Source: Myxococcales bacterium (GTDB taxonomy: Bacteria > Myxococcota_A > Polyangia > Polyangiales > Polyangiaceae). Taken from it: a DNA stretch of 32,102 nucleotides. Both the position numbers and the translations under genes were made by a program. The stretch covers positions 1 through 32,102 of the forward strand of contig JAJZQG010000089.1 in assembly GCA_021847645.1 (NCBI GenBank), in the 5' to 3' direction. This document shows positions 1 through 7,502 of this stretch, piece after piece; position 1 is the stretch's first letter, and every line of letters begins with the position of its first letter. Below the pieces are notes generated by a model, which had not been told where the DNA came from, made no database searches, and saw only the letters and a program-made list of their open reading frames with translations.

Positions 1-244
1 CGAGCCCCGCCCAGGTCGCCTCGATGTGGCTCGCCAGCTGGTCGGCCGAGGCGAAGCGGCCTCCGCCGGGACCGTCAGTGCCCACGAAGTCGGTATCGCA
101 GAAGCGGCAGCGGGCGGTGGAGCGATCCTGCTCGCGGCCGCTCCACAGGTTGCACCCTGCGAAGCGGCAGAACACGGCGGACGTGCCGGCGCGGGCGCCT
201 TCGCCCTGCAAGGTCAGGAAGCACTCTTTGACAGCGTAGCTCAT
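1..244 (-). CDS. queE: 7-carboxy-7-deazaguanine synthase QueE, partial (N-terminal 81 codons)
   Basis: Reading the minus strand from an ATG at 244 gives an open frame to the window edge, so the 3' part is missing. The first residues contain a YAVKE..LTLQGEGARAG start and three cysteines spaced C31-x14-C46-x2-C49, followed by CDTDFVGTDGPGGGRF. This is the radical SAM cluster loop of the proteobacterial QueE type, which uses this spacing instead of CxxxCxxC. QueE converts 6-carboxytetrahydropterin to 7-carboxy-7-deazaguanine in the cytoplasm, on the path to preQ0 and queuosine. The ATG overlaps the TGA of the upstream pseudouridine synthase gene (ATGA, 241-244), which suggests translational coupling of two RNA-modification genes. 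The identification is strong. The rest of the enzyme, and whether other que genes follow, lies outside the window. Confidence 0.9.
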   Translation of the reverse strand, partial: MSYAVKECFLTLQGEGARAGTSAVFCRFAGCNLWSGREQDRSTARCRFCDTDFVGTDGPGGGRFASADQLASHIEATWAGL

Positions 245-1188
245 GCGTTGGATGGGATGCGCAAGCCCTGCACGACGGCGCGCATGTCTTCGGGCATCGG
301 GTCCTCGAAGTGCATGACGCGGCCCGAGACGGGGTGGACGAAGCCAAGCACGGCCGCATGCAACATCAAGCGCGGCGCGGGGATGGGCGGCGAGGCGGCG
401 TTGCGCACGTAGACGCGATCGCCCAGCAGCGGATGGCCCGCCTCGCTCAAGTGGATGCGGATCTGGTGGGTGCGTCCGGTCTCCAACGTGCAAGCCACGA
501 GCGTAGCGCCTGCGAGCCGCTCGACGGGCTCGACGTGCGTGATGGCTTCGACGCCAGCGTTGGGCAGACGGGTCGAGCCTCTCAGGCCGTCACCCCGGTT
601 GGCGACGAGGCGGCTCCGAATGGTTTGCGCGCGAACGCTGCCGTGGGCGACGGCGAGGTAGCGACGCTCGACGGTGTGGAAGCGCATCTGGTTGGCGAGA
701 TGGCGTTTGGCTGCAAGCGTACGCGTGAACACGAGCAGGCCGCTGGTTTCCTTGTCGATGCGGTGGACCACGCCCAGATCGCCCGTGGCGCGATCACCTC
801 GATGCTTAGCCGTGCGATTGAGCCAAGCGCGGACCAGATCGCGCAGCGTGTCACGCTCATCAGGCTCGTACGGCACCGAGGACACGCCGGGCGGCTTGCT
901 CACCACGATCACGTGGGCGTCCACGTACACCACGGCGGACGCGTCGATGCGTTGCGAGCCGGATGCGCGGGGGGCGTTCATGCGCAGCTCGATGAGCTGG
1001 TCGGCAGCCAGGGCGAACGCCGGATCGTGCACGATGGCGCCGTCCACGCGGACCTTGCCGGTTTGCACCAGCGCGCGCACCCGGGACCAGGGCGCATTGC
1101 CGAGCGCGCGGCGCAAAAACGTGTCGAGGCGGCCCTGCGCGGAGGCGCCGTCGGTGCGGAAGCTCTGGTCTTTCCCGGTTGCTGCCAT
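241..1188 (-). CDS. RluA-family RNA pseudouridine synthase
   Basis: This 315-residue protein has an N-terminal S4-like RNA-binding segment (about residues 18-70, with GRLDTFLRRAL and VRVDG) and a catalytic domain with HRIDKETSG, where Asp145 is the expected catalytic aspartate. The later RTHQIRIHLSEAGHPLLGD and RLMLHA motifs are also typical of RluA/RluC/RluD enzymes, which isomerise uridine in 23S rRNA or tRNA. The open frame extends upstream to 1389, but residues before the ATG at 1188 look like noncoding translation and overlap the divergent receiver gene, so I chose 1188. Start context is weak, with no strong Shine-Dalgarno. The gene ends in the ATGA overlap with queE. Target RNA and exact subfamily cannot be told by eye. 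Confidence 0.88.
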   Translation of the reverse strand: MAATGKDQSFRTDGASAQGRLDTFLRRALGNAPWSRVRALVQTGKVRVDGAIVHDPAFALAADQLIELRMNAPRASGSQRIDASAVVYVDAHVIVVSKPPGVSSVPYEPDERDTLRDLVRAWLNRTAKHRGDRATGDLGVVHRIDKETSGLLVFTRTLAAKRHLANQMRFHTVERRYLAVAHGSVRAQTIRSRLVANRGDGLRGSTRLPNAGVEAITHVEPVERLAGATLVACTLETGRTHQIRIHLSEAGHPLLGDRVYVRNAASPPIPAPRLMLHAAVLGFVHPVSGRVMHFEDPMPEDMRAVVQGLRIPSNA

Positions 1189-1263
1189 GTGCGATCCAGC
1201 GATAGCATCGGTGCCTTGGGTCCGCCTCGCAAGCCACTCCGATGACCGATCCTGGCCACGGAG

Positions 1264-1293
1264 TTGACATCTTGCGTGACGTGCCTCGATGAT
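1264..1293 (+). promoter_or_regulatory. Candidate sigma-70-type promoter for the receiver gene
   Basis: A perfect TTGACA (1264-1269) is followed after 18 bases by GATGAT (1288-1293), a 4 of 6 match to TATAAT. It lies in the 191-base divergent gap and would give a leader of about 80 bases before the GTG at 1380. This is a consensus match by eye only. Confidence 0.4.
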
Positions 1294-1365
1294 GCGTCGT
1301 TCCCGTATGAGCCCCGCCCGGTGTCCAGGTCGGGGTGGTGCACAGGTTCCTGCACCGACAACTCC

Positions 1366-1372
1366 GAGGAGG
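1366..1372 (+). promoter_or_regulatory. Ribosome binding site fixing the GTG start of the receiver gene
   Basis: GAGGAGG lies 7 bases before a GTG at 1380. It supports this start over the upstream in-frame ATG at 1335, whose extra 15 residues do not resemble the beginning of a receiver domain. Confidence 0.7.
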
Positions 1373-1379
1373 CCTTCCC

Positions 1380-2255
1380 GTGCCTGCAACCCTGCTCGCG
1401 GTCGATGACAGCCAGACGATGCGCAAAGTCCTCGAAATGACGTTCGCTGGCGAGGAGATGCGCGTGGTGACGGCAGACGGCTACGACGCCGCTCTGGCGC
1501 TGGTGCGCAGCGAAAACCCGGCCGTCGTGGTTGCAGACATCACGCTTGCCGGCAAGTCGGGATACGACTTGTGCGAGGCGATCAAGAAGGCCAACCCGGG
1601 CCTGCCGGTGTTGCTGCTGTCCTCGAAGCTGCACCCGTATGACCCGGGCAAGGGCCAGGCATCGCGGGCGGACGGCAACCTCGACAAGCCGTTCGACACG
1701 CAGCAGCTCATCGATCGGGTCAAGGGGCTGCTGTCCGGCGAGCGACGAGCTGCGCCGGAGCCGCCACGCCCGGTGCAGGGAGCGCCACGGGCTGCAGCAC
1801 CGACGCCCTATCGCGCGCCGTCGCCGTTGTCCTCGACCATGGTCGGTGCGCCGCCGGCTCGCCCGGCCGCTCCCAAGCCCGCGCCCGTCTCCCCACCAGC
1901 GCCCGGAAAGGCCGCCGCGTCGCAGGACCTGCGTGCAACCGTCGATTTCAGCGCGCGGCAAGTGTCACCTGCACGACCGGCGCCTCCCGCGGCCGCACCC
2001 GCACCCGCGCCCGCCGCTCGCGCCCCCGCGCCCGCGCCGGCTCCAGCGCCCGCCGCGCCCGTAATCGTTGCCGCGGCCTCAAAGGCCGGTGGCGATATGG
2101 CCGCCAAGCTCGCTGAGCTCGGCCTGTCCAAGGACCAGGCCGAAGCCGTGCTCGCGCTCTCCCACGAGCTCGTCGAGCGCGTCGTTTGGGAGGTCGTCCC
2201 CGTGCTCGCCGAGACGATGATCAAAGAAGAGATCAAGCGGCTCATGGCCGAGTAA
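1380..2255 (+). CDS. Response regulator receiver protein with Pro/Ala linker and C-terminal helix
   Basis: From the GTG at 1380 the protein is 291 residues. Residues 5-115 form a CheY-like receiver: acidic pair D9/D10, phospho-acceptor D53, S81/S82 at the switch position and K103 in LDKPFD. Residues about 120-235 are a low-complexity Pro/Ala linker. The last 50 residues form a predicted helical module (LAELGLSKDQAEAVL then ERVVWEVVPVLAETMIKEEI); I recall similar VVWEVVP segments at the ends of other deltaproteobacterial receiver proteins. There is no DNA-binding or enzymatic output domain, so the output is probably a protein-protein contact. No histidine kinase is adjacent, so the phosphodonor is unknown. 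The gene is divergent from the pseudouridine synthase and convergent, 15 bases apart, with the peptidase gene. Confidence 0.88.
   Translation: MPATLLAVDDSQTMRKVLEMTFAGEEMRVVTADGYDAALALVRSENPAVVVADITLAGKSGYDLCEAIKKANPGLPVLLLSSKLHPYDPGKGQASRADGNLDKPFDTQQLIDRVKGLLSGERRAAPEPPRPVQGAPRAAAPTPYRAPSPLSSTMVGAPPARPAAPKPAPVSPPAPGKAAASQDLRATVDFSARQVSPARPAPPAAAPAPAPAARAPAPAPAPAPAAPVIVAAASKAGGDMAAKLAELGLSKDQAEAVLALSHELVERVVWEVVPVLAETMIKEEIKRLMAE
1974..2060 (+). repeat. Low-complexity Pro/Ala-coding tract
   Basis: This is the densest part of the linker in the receiver gene. It is an imperfect CCCGCGC/GCACCC-type repeat encoding alternating Ala and Pro. It could vary in length by slippage. The reverse strand reads Gly/Ala, which explains a long spurious antisense frame here. 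Confidence 0.6.
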
Positions 2256-2270
2256 GCCGCCCCGTTCACG

Positions 2271-3566
2271 TCAGTGCAACGTGTGCCAGCGTCCGTCGTG
2301 CTCGACTTTGGGCACGTCGAGACGGGGAAGGAACGTGTTGGTGGTCCGGCCCTGGTCAGCGCTCGGTTCTAGTCCCTGCGTGGATGCGTTCGTGGCTGAT
2401 TCGACATGAACCAGCGGCGGAGCCGGCGGCCGGGGAATGAGCTTGATTCGGATGACGTCCGGGATGGTGCCGGCCGCACGCGCGTCGGCGATCGCTTCTT
2501 GCTCGGCCCAACGCTGCAACGTGAGCTTGTGGCGCCTCCGACGGCGATACCAGCCGATGCCGACCGCTCCGAACACCAGCACCCAGAGCGTTCCTCCGCC
2601 GAGAAGGATGGGAACGTAGCTGTAGCGTGTCTTGAGCTGCTCACGCCATTCGAACTCAAGACCGCGCAGGTTCGATGAATAGGCGTCACCGAGAGCCCGC
2701 GCGAACGGCTCGCCGCGCGCCACGCGACCCACCAGACGCTTGAAGCGCTCGCGGTCCTGGCGCCGCAAGAGGAACCGCACGAAGTCGGCGGACTGCGCGT
2801 AGGCGATGGCCGCCTTGTCGCCGTCCGCAGGAAAGCCGCGCTCGATGTCCGACAGAGGCATGAGCCGCCCGCCCAGCGAGGCTTGCCACAGCGTGCGACC
2901 CCGGCCCAGCGAGCTCTCGCCCGACGCGTGGATGGCGTAGCCCTCGTTGAACCACCGGGGCACGGGCTGCCCGTGCACCGCCTCGAACAGCCCCACATGC
3001 GCGAGCTCATGTCGGAACACTTGCACAAGGTCCGGCAGCTCTGGCGATTGGGGCGCCTCGATGGACAGCAGCACCAGGCGCATGCGTGCGTAGGCCACGC
3101 CGACGGCGTAGCGCGGCGGCGGGATCGACGGCGGTGCGAGCGACGCCATCTCGGTCGATGTTCGCGCAATGCGCACCTCGAGCCGATCGAGCACGTCGAC
3201 GCCCAGCTCGGACGAGAGCGCACCCCGAGCTTGGTCCGCTGCGTCGGCGAGCGGTCGGACACGCGCGACCTCGGATGCCGGGTAGGCGAAGCGAATCCAG
3301 CCTCGGTCGTCGACGACGAAGTCGGATGGGAGATCGGGAATGGCGACGAGCGTGAGATCGTCGCGCCCCAGGTCGGGCATGTCCGCAGGCGCGTGGACAA
3401 GCTGCGACGGCGCGGGCGGCACGAATGGGGAGGGACTATCTGCGCGAGCGCCCAGAGGGGTGATCGACGAGCCGAGGGCGAACGCTGCCAGCACGAGCAT
3501 GGTGCGGCCGAAGCGCGACGCAGCGCGCGATCGTCGCGGCCCTGGTGTGCTGGGGCGGTGGTTCAC
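2271..3566 (-). CDS. Membrane-anchored HExxH peptidase-like protein (peptidase MA / gluzincin type)
   Basis: This is a 431-residue protein. Residues 18-43 form a signal peptide or N-terminal membrane segment ending ALGARADS. The core carries FRHELAH (zinc ligands H186 and H190, catalytic E187) and PRWFNEGYA, with E208 as the likely third ligand. That spacing fits gluzincin-type peptidases of the MA clan. A single membrane segment at about 318-340 is followed by an Arg-rich stop-transfer and a cytoplasmic tail of roughly 90 residues. The peptidase domain should therefore face the periplasm. The ATG overlaps the stop of the upstream gene (ATGA, 3563-3566). The substrate is unknown. A second protein with the same HELxH...RWFxEG signature lies at 17060-19930. 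Protease activity itself is inferred. Confidence 0.75.
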   Translation of the reverse strand: MNHRPSTPGPRRSRAASRFGRTMLVLAAFALGSSITPLGARADSPSPFVPPAPSQLVHAPADMPDLGRDDLTLVAIPDLPSDFVVDDRGWIRFAYPASEVARVRPLADAADQARGALSSELGVDVLDRLEVRIARTSTEMASLAPPSIPPPRYAVGVAYARMRLVLLSIEAPQSPELPDLVQVFRHELAHVGLFEAVHGQPVPRWFNEGYAIHASGESSLGRGRTLWQASLGGRLMPLSDIERGFPADGDKAAIAYAQSADFVRFLLRRQDRERFKRLVGRVARGEPFARALGDAYSSNLRGLEFEWREQLKTRYSYVPILLGGGTLWVLVFGAVGIGWYRRRRRHKLTLQRWAEQEAIADARAAGTIPDVIRIKLIPRPPAPPLVHVESATNASTQGLEPSADQGRTTNTFLPRLDVPKVEHDGRWHTLH

Positions 3567-4405
3567 TGCTCGACTCTTCCTTGAAGATGGATCGAGGTGG
3601 GGGTCTGGTCATGGGACGAGAGCGAATAGACGAGGACTGCGGCGCCGGCCGCACCGACCAGGGCGCCCCAGAACCACCCGGACGCAACGAAGCTCTCGCC
3701 GCCCGGCGGGCGAGCTGGAGGCGGCAGGCTGGGAGCCGGTGCGAGGGGCGGACGGCTTCGGGCGGCTTGCGAGTGCAGCCAAGAGGTCGTTGCGGTCCAG
3801 TGGGTTTGCAGGTCCGCGCCCACCTCGGGGAGCAGGTCCTGTACGACGAACGCCGATCGGGCGGCGAGGAACAAGCGCGCGTGCACCTGGTCGGGAGCAT
3901 CGGTTCGGACCAGAGCGACCGCCGACGCACTTAGCTCGCGGGCGAGGGAGGCGAGCAACTGCATGACAGCAGGCGACGAAGAGCCGAACGAATGGCGCAG
4001 CTGGGACAGCTCGAGCTGGCGTTGTGAAGCGCCCGGGCGAGGGGGATCGCCGACGAGCACGCGCGCGGTCGCGTCATCGAGCTTGTGCGGACGCAACAGC
4101 GGATCGGCGTAGACGGCGGACGCGAGGTCCCAGGCGGCGTCGTTGGACGCGTCATCGACGGCGACGACCAGGACGCCGAGGGGCAAGGCGACGGGCTCGC
4201 GCGGGGCGAGGGCCGGCGTTTCGGCGGAGGGCAGCGGAGCCGGCGCCGAGGCTGGCGGTGGAGCGGACTGGGAAGGCGCGGCCGGCGGAGCCGTCGCAGG
4301 GGCCGAGGCCGAGATGGCGGGCATCTGCTGCGCATGGCCGGTGGCGGCGGTAAGCAGGGAGGGGAAGAGCGAGCCCAGGGCGAGCCAACGGGCGTAGCAC
4401 CGCAT
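3563..4405 (-). CDS. Exported protein of unknown function with C-terminal membrane segment
   Basis: I do not recognise a family. The 280 residues start with a signal peptide (residues 1-25, ending ATGHAQQ), then an Ala/Pro/Ser-rich stretch to about residue 70, a predicted folded part (about 70-205, beginning LPLGVLVVAVDDASND), a second Pro-rich stretch, and a hydrophobic segment at 245-262 followed by 18 polar residues. This is the layout of a periplasmic protein held by its C-terminus. It sits between the sulfatase-like gene (51 bases upstream) and the peptidase gene (4-base overlap), so it is probably cotranscribed and may act with the peptidase. It has no catalytic motif I can name. Confidence 0.7.
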   Translation of the reverse strand: MRCYARWLALGSLFPSLLTAATGHAQQMPAISASAPATAPPAAPSQSAPPPASAPAPLPSAETPALAPREPVALPLGVLVVAVDDASNDAAWDLASAVYADPLLRPHKLDDATARVLVGDPPRPGASQRQLELSQLRHSFGSSSPAVMQLLASLARELSASAVALVRTDAPDQVHARLFLAARSAFVVQDLLPEVGADLQTHWTATTSWLHSQAARSRPPLAPAPSLPPPARPPGGESFVASGWFWGALVGAAGAAVLVYSLSSHDQTPTSIHLQGRVEQ

Positions 4406-4456
4406 GCCATGGACGTTACCGCCCGCGTGTGCGCCGACAAGACCAAACGGACCGCG

Positions 4457-6367
4457 TCAGAGCGGGTCGTGGGGCAGCCGCCCGAACTCGCGGATCGCAC
4501 GGTCGGGCAGGTCACCGCAGGCTGCAGGGCCCAGGTCGTGCAGCTCCAGCGGGTCGTCGATGAGGTCGAAGCAATGCCACGAGGGATCCCACTCGCGGGC
4601 CTCGAGCTTGTGGCGCTGCTGCATCATGCCCCAGTTGCGGAAGGGGCATGTCCAGAACGCGGCACAGTTGGTCAGGGGTACCGGCGCGGTCGTGGTACCA
4701 CGCAGAAGGCTCGTGCCGCGCATCCGAGCGCGAAAGCGTCGAAGCTCGGGCGCGTCCCAGAGCCCGAGCAGATCGAGCACGGTGGGCGCGATGTCCACGT
4801 GGAAGGTGAAGGCCCCGGAAGCGCGCAGCAGAGCGGCGTGCTCGTCCTCGGTCAGCGTGCCCGCGGGGGCATCGATCCATCCGGGCACGTGAATCTCCTC
4901 GTCATACACCGAGCCGGTGTGGCCGAGTTGGTTGTGCTCGCGGAAGGCCTCGCCATGATCCGAGGTGAACAGCAGCACGGTGCGGGGTCCATAGGGAGCT
5001 GCCCGCACGCCCCGAATCAGCTCTCCGATCGCGGCGTCGGACAAGTAGTTCGCGTTCTTGTAGTGGTTGAAGAACTCGCCGTTGCGCGCGGGATCCTTGC
5101 TGGTGGTCTCGGGCTGGAACGGAGCTCTGGCGGCGTCGACACGGTAAGGGAAGTGCGTGTTGGAGTAGTGCACGACCGCGAAGAACGGCTCGCCCAGATC
5201 GCTCAGGTCGACCAGAGCCTGGCGCGACGCGAGCTCGTCGGGCGCGCCGATGTCAATGTTGGCGTGGGCGTCGAGATCGAGGGCGTCGTGGAGCCGATCG
5301 AGGGGCAGGTCGGAGATGAAGCCACGGGAATTGGCGAAGTCCAGGTCCTGGCTGGTCACGTAGGCCGTGCGATACCCGCCGGCGCGCGCATAGCTCCAGA
5401 GCAAGGGCGCTGACTTGAGCACCGCGTCGGTGTCGACGGGGCTCATGCCCGACCACAACACGGCCAGGGATATCGCCGTGGTCGAAGCGTTGGCGTGCAG
5501 CCGTGTCAGCGGGATGCGCTCGGGTGCGGCGGCGTTCATCGACGGCGAGACGTCGCACGACGGGCTGTAGGCAGAGCAGACGACGTCGGCGCGTTGGCTC
5601 TCGGAGATGATGAGGATGACGTTGCGCGGGCGAGGCGGACGGGCGGCCATTTCGGGGACGAACTCGGGCTTGCGGGTGGCCGGGGGGATCCAAAGGGCGG
5701 GCGACAGGCCGGTGCGGGAGGCGAAGACTCGTCCGAGGGCGTTCAGAAACAGCACGTCGGGAGTGGAGGCCTGGGCGCGGCGGTAGGAGCAAGGGAGCGC
5801 CAGCGCGAGCAGAACGGCGAGGGGTGCGACGACGGCGGCTCGTTGGGCGACGGAGCGGCGAGGCCGCAAGGTGAGCCGCGCGGCAAGCATGAGGGCCGCG
5901 GCGACGAGCGCGGGCGCGAGGAGGTGCAGCGCGAAGTTGGCGGTATCGGCATGCAGCTGGTTGAGGACGCTCGAGCCGACGGAAGCGCCGAAGGCTGCCG
6001 CGTCGACGGTGAGATAGACGGCGTACTGGTCGAAGAAATAGCGCTGGCCGCCGACCAGCAGAGCTGCGAAGAGCACGAGGACGACGGCCGCGATCCACCG
6101 GGCAGCGCCGCGCCTGCGTGCGGCAACCAGGAGCAAGGAAGCCCACAGGACAAGAGACTCGGCGGACGCTAGCAAGTACGACAGAAAGTCGCGCAGTCCG
6201 AAATCCTCGAAGCGAGCGCCGCGCTGCACGACATCGAAGAGCCACAGGAGCACCAGTGGCGCGGCAGCGACTGTCGGCAGAAGGAGCCGTTGCCGCAGCA
6301 AGACCAGCCGGCGCACGCGTGCACGGCGCGCGGAAGCGGGCGGTCGAGGCGGCGTCGGGTCGGTCAT
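4457..6367 (-). CDS. Membrane sulfatase / LtaS-type phosphotransferase family protein
   Basis: From the ATG at 6367 the protein is 636 residues. The frame stays open upstream through the tRNA genes, so earlier starts are rejected. Five hydrophobic segments (about 28-46, 64-83, 91-106, 143-163, 177-192) precede an extracytoplasmic alkaline-phosphatase-fold domain. It begins NVILIISESQRADV, where E256 is a likely metal ligand, and continues with NASTTAISLAVLWSG, where T296 or T297 is the candidate nucleophile. LLFTSDHGEAFREH and GHTGSVYDEEIHVP supply further metal ligands. The Thr nucleophile and N-terminal membrane bundle resemble LtaS/EptA-type transferases more than Cys-type sulfatases, which carry C/SxPxR. 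A phosphoglycerol- or phosphoethanolamine-type modification of an envelope polymer or lipid is therefore plausible, but the substrate is unknown. It probably heads the three-gene run down to 2271. Confidence 0.82.
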   Translation of the reverse strand: MTDPTPPRPPASARRARVRRLVLLRQRLLLPTVAAAPLVLLWLFDVVQRGARFEDFGLRDFLSYLLASAESLVLWASLLLVAARRRGAARWIAAVVLVLFAALLVGGQRYFFDQYAVYLTVDAAAFGASVGSSVLNQLHADTANFALHLLAPALVAAALMLAARLTLRPRRSVAQRAAVVAPLAVLLALALPCSYRRAQASTPDVLFLNALGRVFASRTGLSPALWIPPATRKPEFVPEMAARPPRPRNVILIISESQRADVVCSAYSPSCDVSPSMNAAAPERIPLTRLHANASTTAISLAVLWSGMSPVDTDAVLKSAPLLWSYARAGGYRTAYVTSQDLDFANSRGFISDLPLDRLHDALDLDAHANIDIGAPDELASRQALVDLSDLGEPFFAVVHYSNTHFPYRVDAARAPFQPETTSKDPARNGEFFNHYKNANYLSDAAIGELIRGVRAAPYGPRTVLLFTSDHGEAFREHNQLGHTGSVYDEEIHVPGWIDAPAGTLTEDEHAALLRASGAFTFHVDIAPTVLDLLGLWDAPELRRFRARMRGTSLLRGTTTAPVPLTNCAAFWTCPFRNWGMMQQRHKLEAREWDPSWHCFDLIDDPLELHDLGPAACGDLPDRAIREFGRLPHDPL

Positions 6368-6484
6368 GGGGACACACGTTGTACCCAAGAGCCGCGGCAC
6401 GTGCGAGCCGGCTTGGCCGCGTGCGGCGCTGGACACTGTTCGGCGTGCCCGGCACAGGCCGGCAAACAAAAGCATACTCTTCGC

Positions 6485-6513
6485 TTGACAGAGCCAGACC
6501 GGAGGGCTACATG
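6485..6513 (+). promoter_or_regulatory. Candidate promoter for the tRNA pair
   Basis: A perfect TTGACA (6485-6490), a 17-base spacer and TACATG (6508-6513, 3 of 6 to TATAAT) lie 37 bases before the tRNA-Arg gene. The surrounding stretch at 6465-6490 is locally A-rich. This is a consensus match by eye. Confidence 0.45.
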
Positions 6514-6550
6514 GCGCTTCCGCGTCTCGATAGGGGCGCGGGTGTTCCAA

Positions 6551-6624
<74 letters not shown>

Positions 6625-6668
6625 CTTCGAAAAGCCGACGGGCGCATTGACAATCGACGCAGTACACC

Positions 6669-6744
6669 GGGCCAGTAGCTCAATTGGTAGAGCAGCGGAC
6701 TCTTAATCCGGAGGCTCAGGGTTCAAGTCCCTGCTGGCCCACCA
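6669..6744 (+). tRNA. tRNA-Lys (anticodon CUU)
   Basis: The acceptor arm GGGCCAG (6669-6675) pairs with CTGGCCC (6734-6740). The anticodon loop CTCTTAA gives CTT, reading AAG. The T arm CAGGG-TTCAAGT-CCCTG (6717-6733) is perfect. The discriminator A at 6741 is followed by an encoded CCA (6742-6744), unlike the tRNA-Arg 44 bases upstream. The two are probably made from one transcript. Confidence 0.96.
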
Positions 6745-7502
6745 GGCCATCCCGGCCGCATCCAGCATCGGGTCGTGCTCGCGGTGCGTGCCTTGGCGAA
6801 TTGGTGTTTCCCGTCCAAGGGGGCGGATAGCGCGAGAGGGCCGCGAGCGTGGTCTCCGCAGGCACAGCCGCCACCCCGGGGATCCGCGCGGAGGGCCGCG
6901 GCCACCACGCCCCGTCGAGGAACGCGGGTTCCGGCCCCCGCAGCCGGATTGCCGACCAGCGGCTCCGGACGCGGCGGGAGCGGCTTCGCGCGAATCGCGT
7001 CGATTCGCTGCGGGCCGGGCCAATAGACACTTGCCGCGCGCTCGCCACCCTCACGCCGCAACAATGCTGTTGTGTCCGGGCCCGCGGGGAGACGCTTTCG
7101 TCATCATCCCGCGGGACCCGAACGCGAGTCTCGAACAGACTCCCCCCTACGGCGGGCGGGCACTGCGCCGGAGTGGACCAACACGGCTGTGGTCCACTCT
7201 ATTCCTCCATCCTCCACGCTAGGGAGCAATTGCCGTTGGTCGGCTCGGACGCGGCATGCGTCGGGACGGCGTTCCCCCCGTCACTGCACCGGAAGACACA
7301 CGATTCTGGGCTTGACATGGGATGGTAAAAGGGGTCATGCATAGGCTGAACGCCTGCTCGTGCCTTCGGCCGACGCAACACTGGCGAATACGGAATTCTC
7401 TCGCGTACCGCACGGTGGGGATTTCTGTTTCGACATCGCCGCGTCTCGACTCGCCCGACAGGGTTGCCAAACGACGTTTCCAACATCAGGTCACTGTCAC
7501 CC
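6745..7502. other. Gene-poor interval, 758 bases
   Basis: I see no convincing coding region. Short open frames on both strands lack family resemblance, ribosome sites and the expected codon bias. Contents I can name are two copies of the palindrome CCCGCGGG (7081-7088 and 7108-7115), a long inverted repeat at 7171-7199, an isolated TTGACA at 7312-7317 without a matching -10, and a less G+C-rich stretch from about 7300 to 7490 leading into the next gene. It may hold the tRNA 3' trailer and a long leader for the gene at 7503, or an unrecognised small RNA. Confidence 0.5.
7171..7199. repeat. 10-base-pair perfect inverted repeat
   Basis: GAGTGGACCA (7171-7180) and TGGTCCACTC (7190-7199) are exact reverse complements around the 9-base loop ACACGGCTG. 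The sequence after it (TATTCCTCC) is not a U-run, so a classical terminator is unlikely. It could be an operator, an RNA hairpin or the 3' structure of a small RNA. Confidence 0.7.

Noticed and set aside
6647..6652. TTGACA as a promoter for tRNA-Lys
   Set aside because: It lies only 16 bases before the tRNA gene, so the -10 and start would fall inside the tRNA.
6703..7064. Minus-strand frames ending RDLNPEPPD or similar
   Set aside because: This is the familiar false translation of a tRNA gene, with no start signal and no homology.
7312..7317. TTGACA as promoter of the gene at 7503
   Set aside because: No acceptable -10 is found at 15-19 bases downstream.
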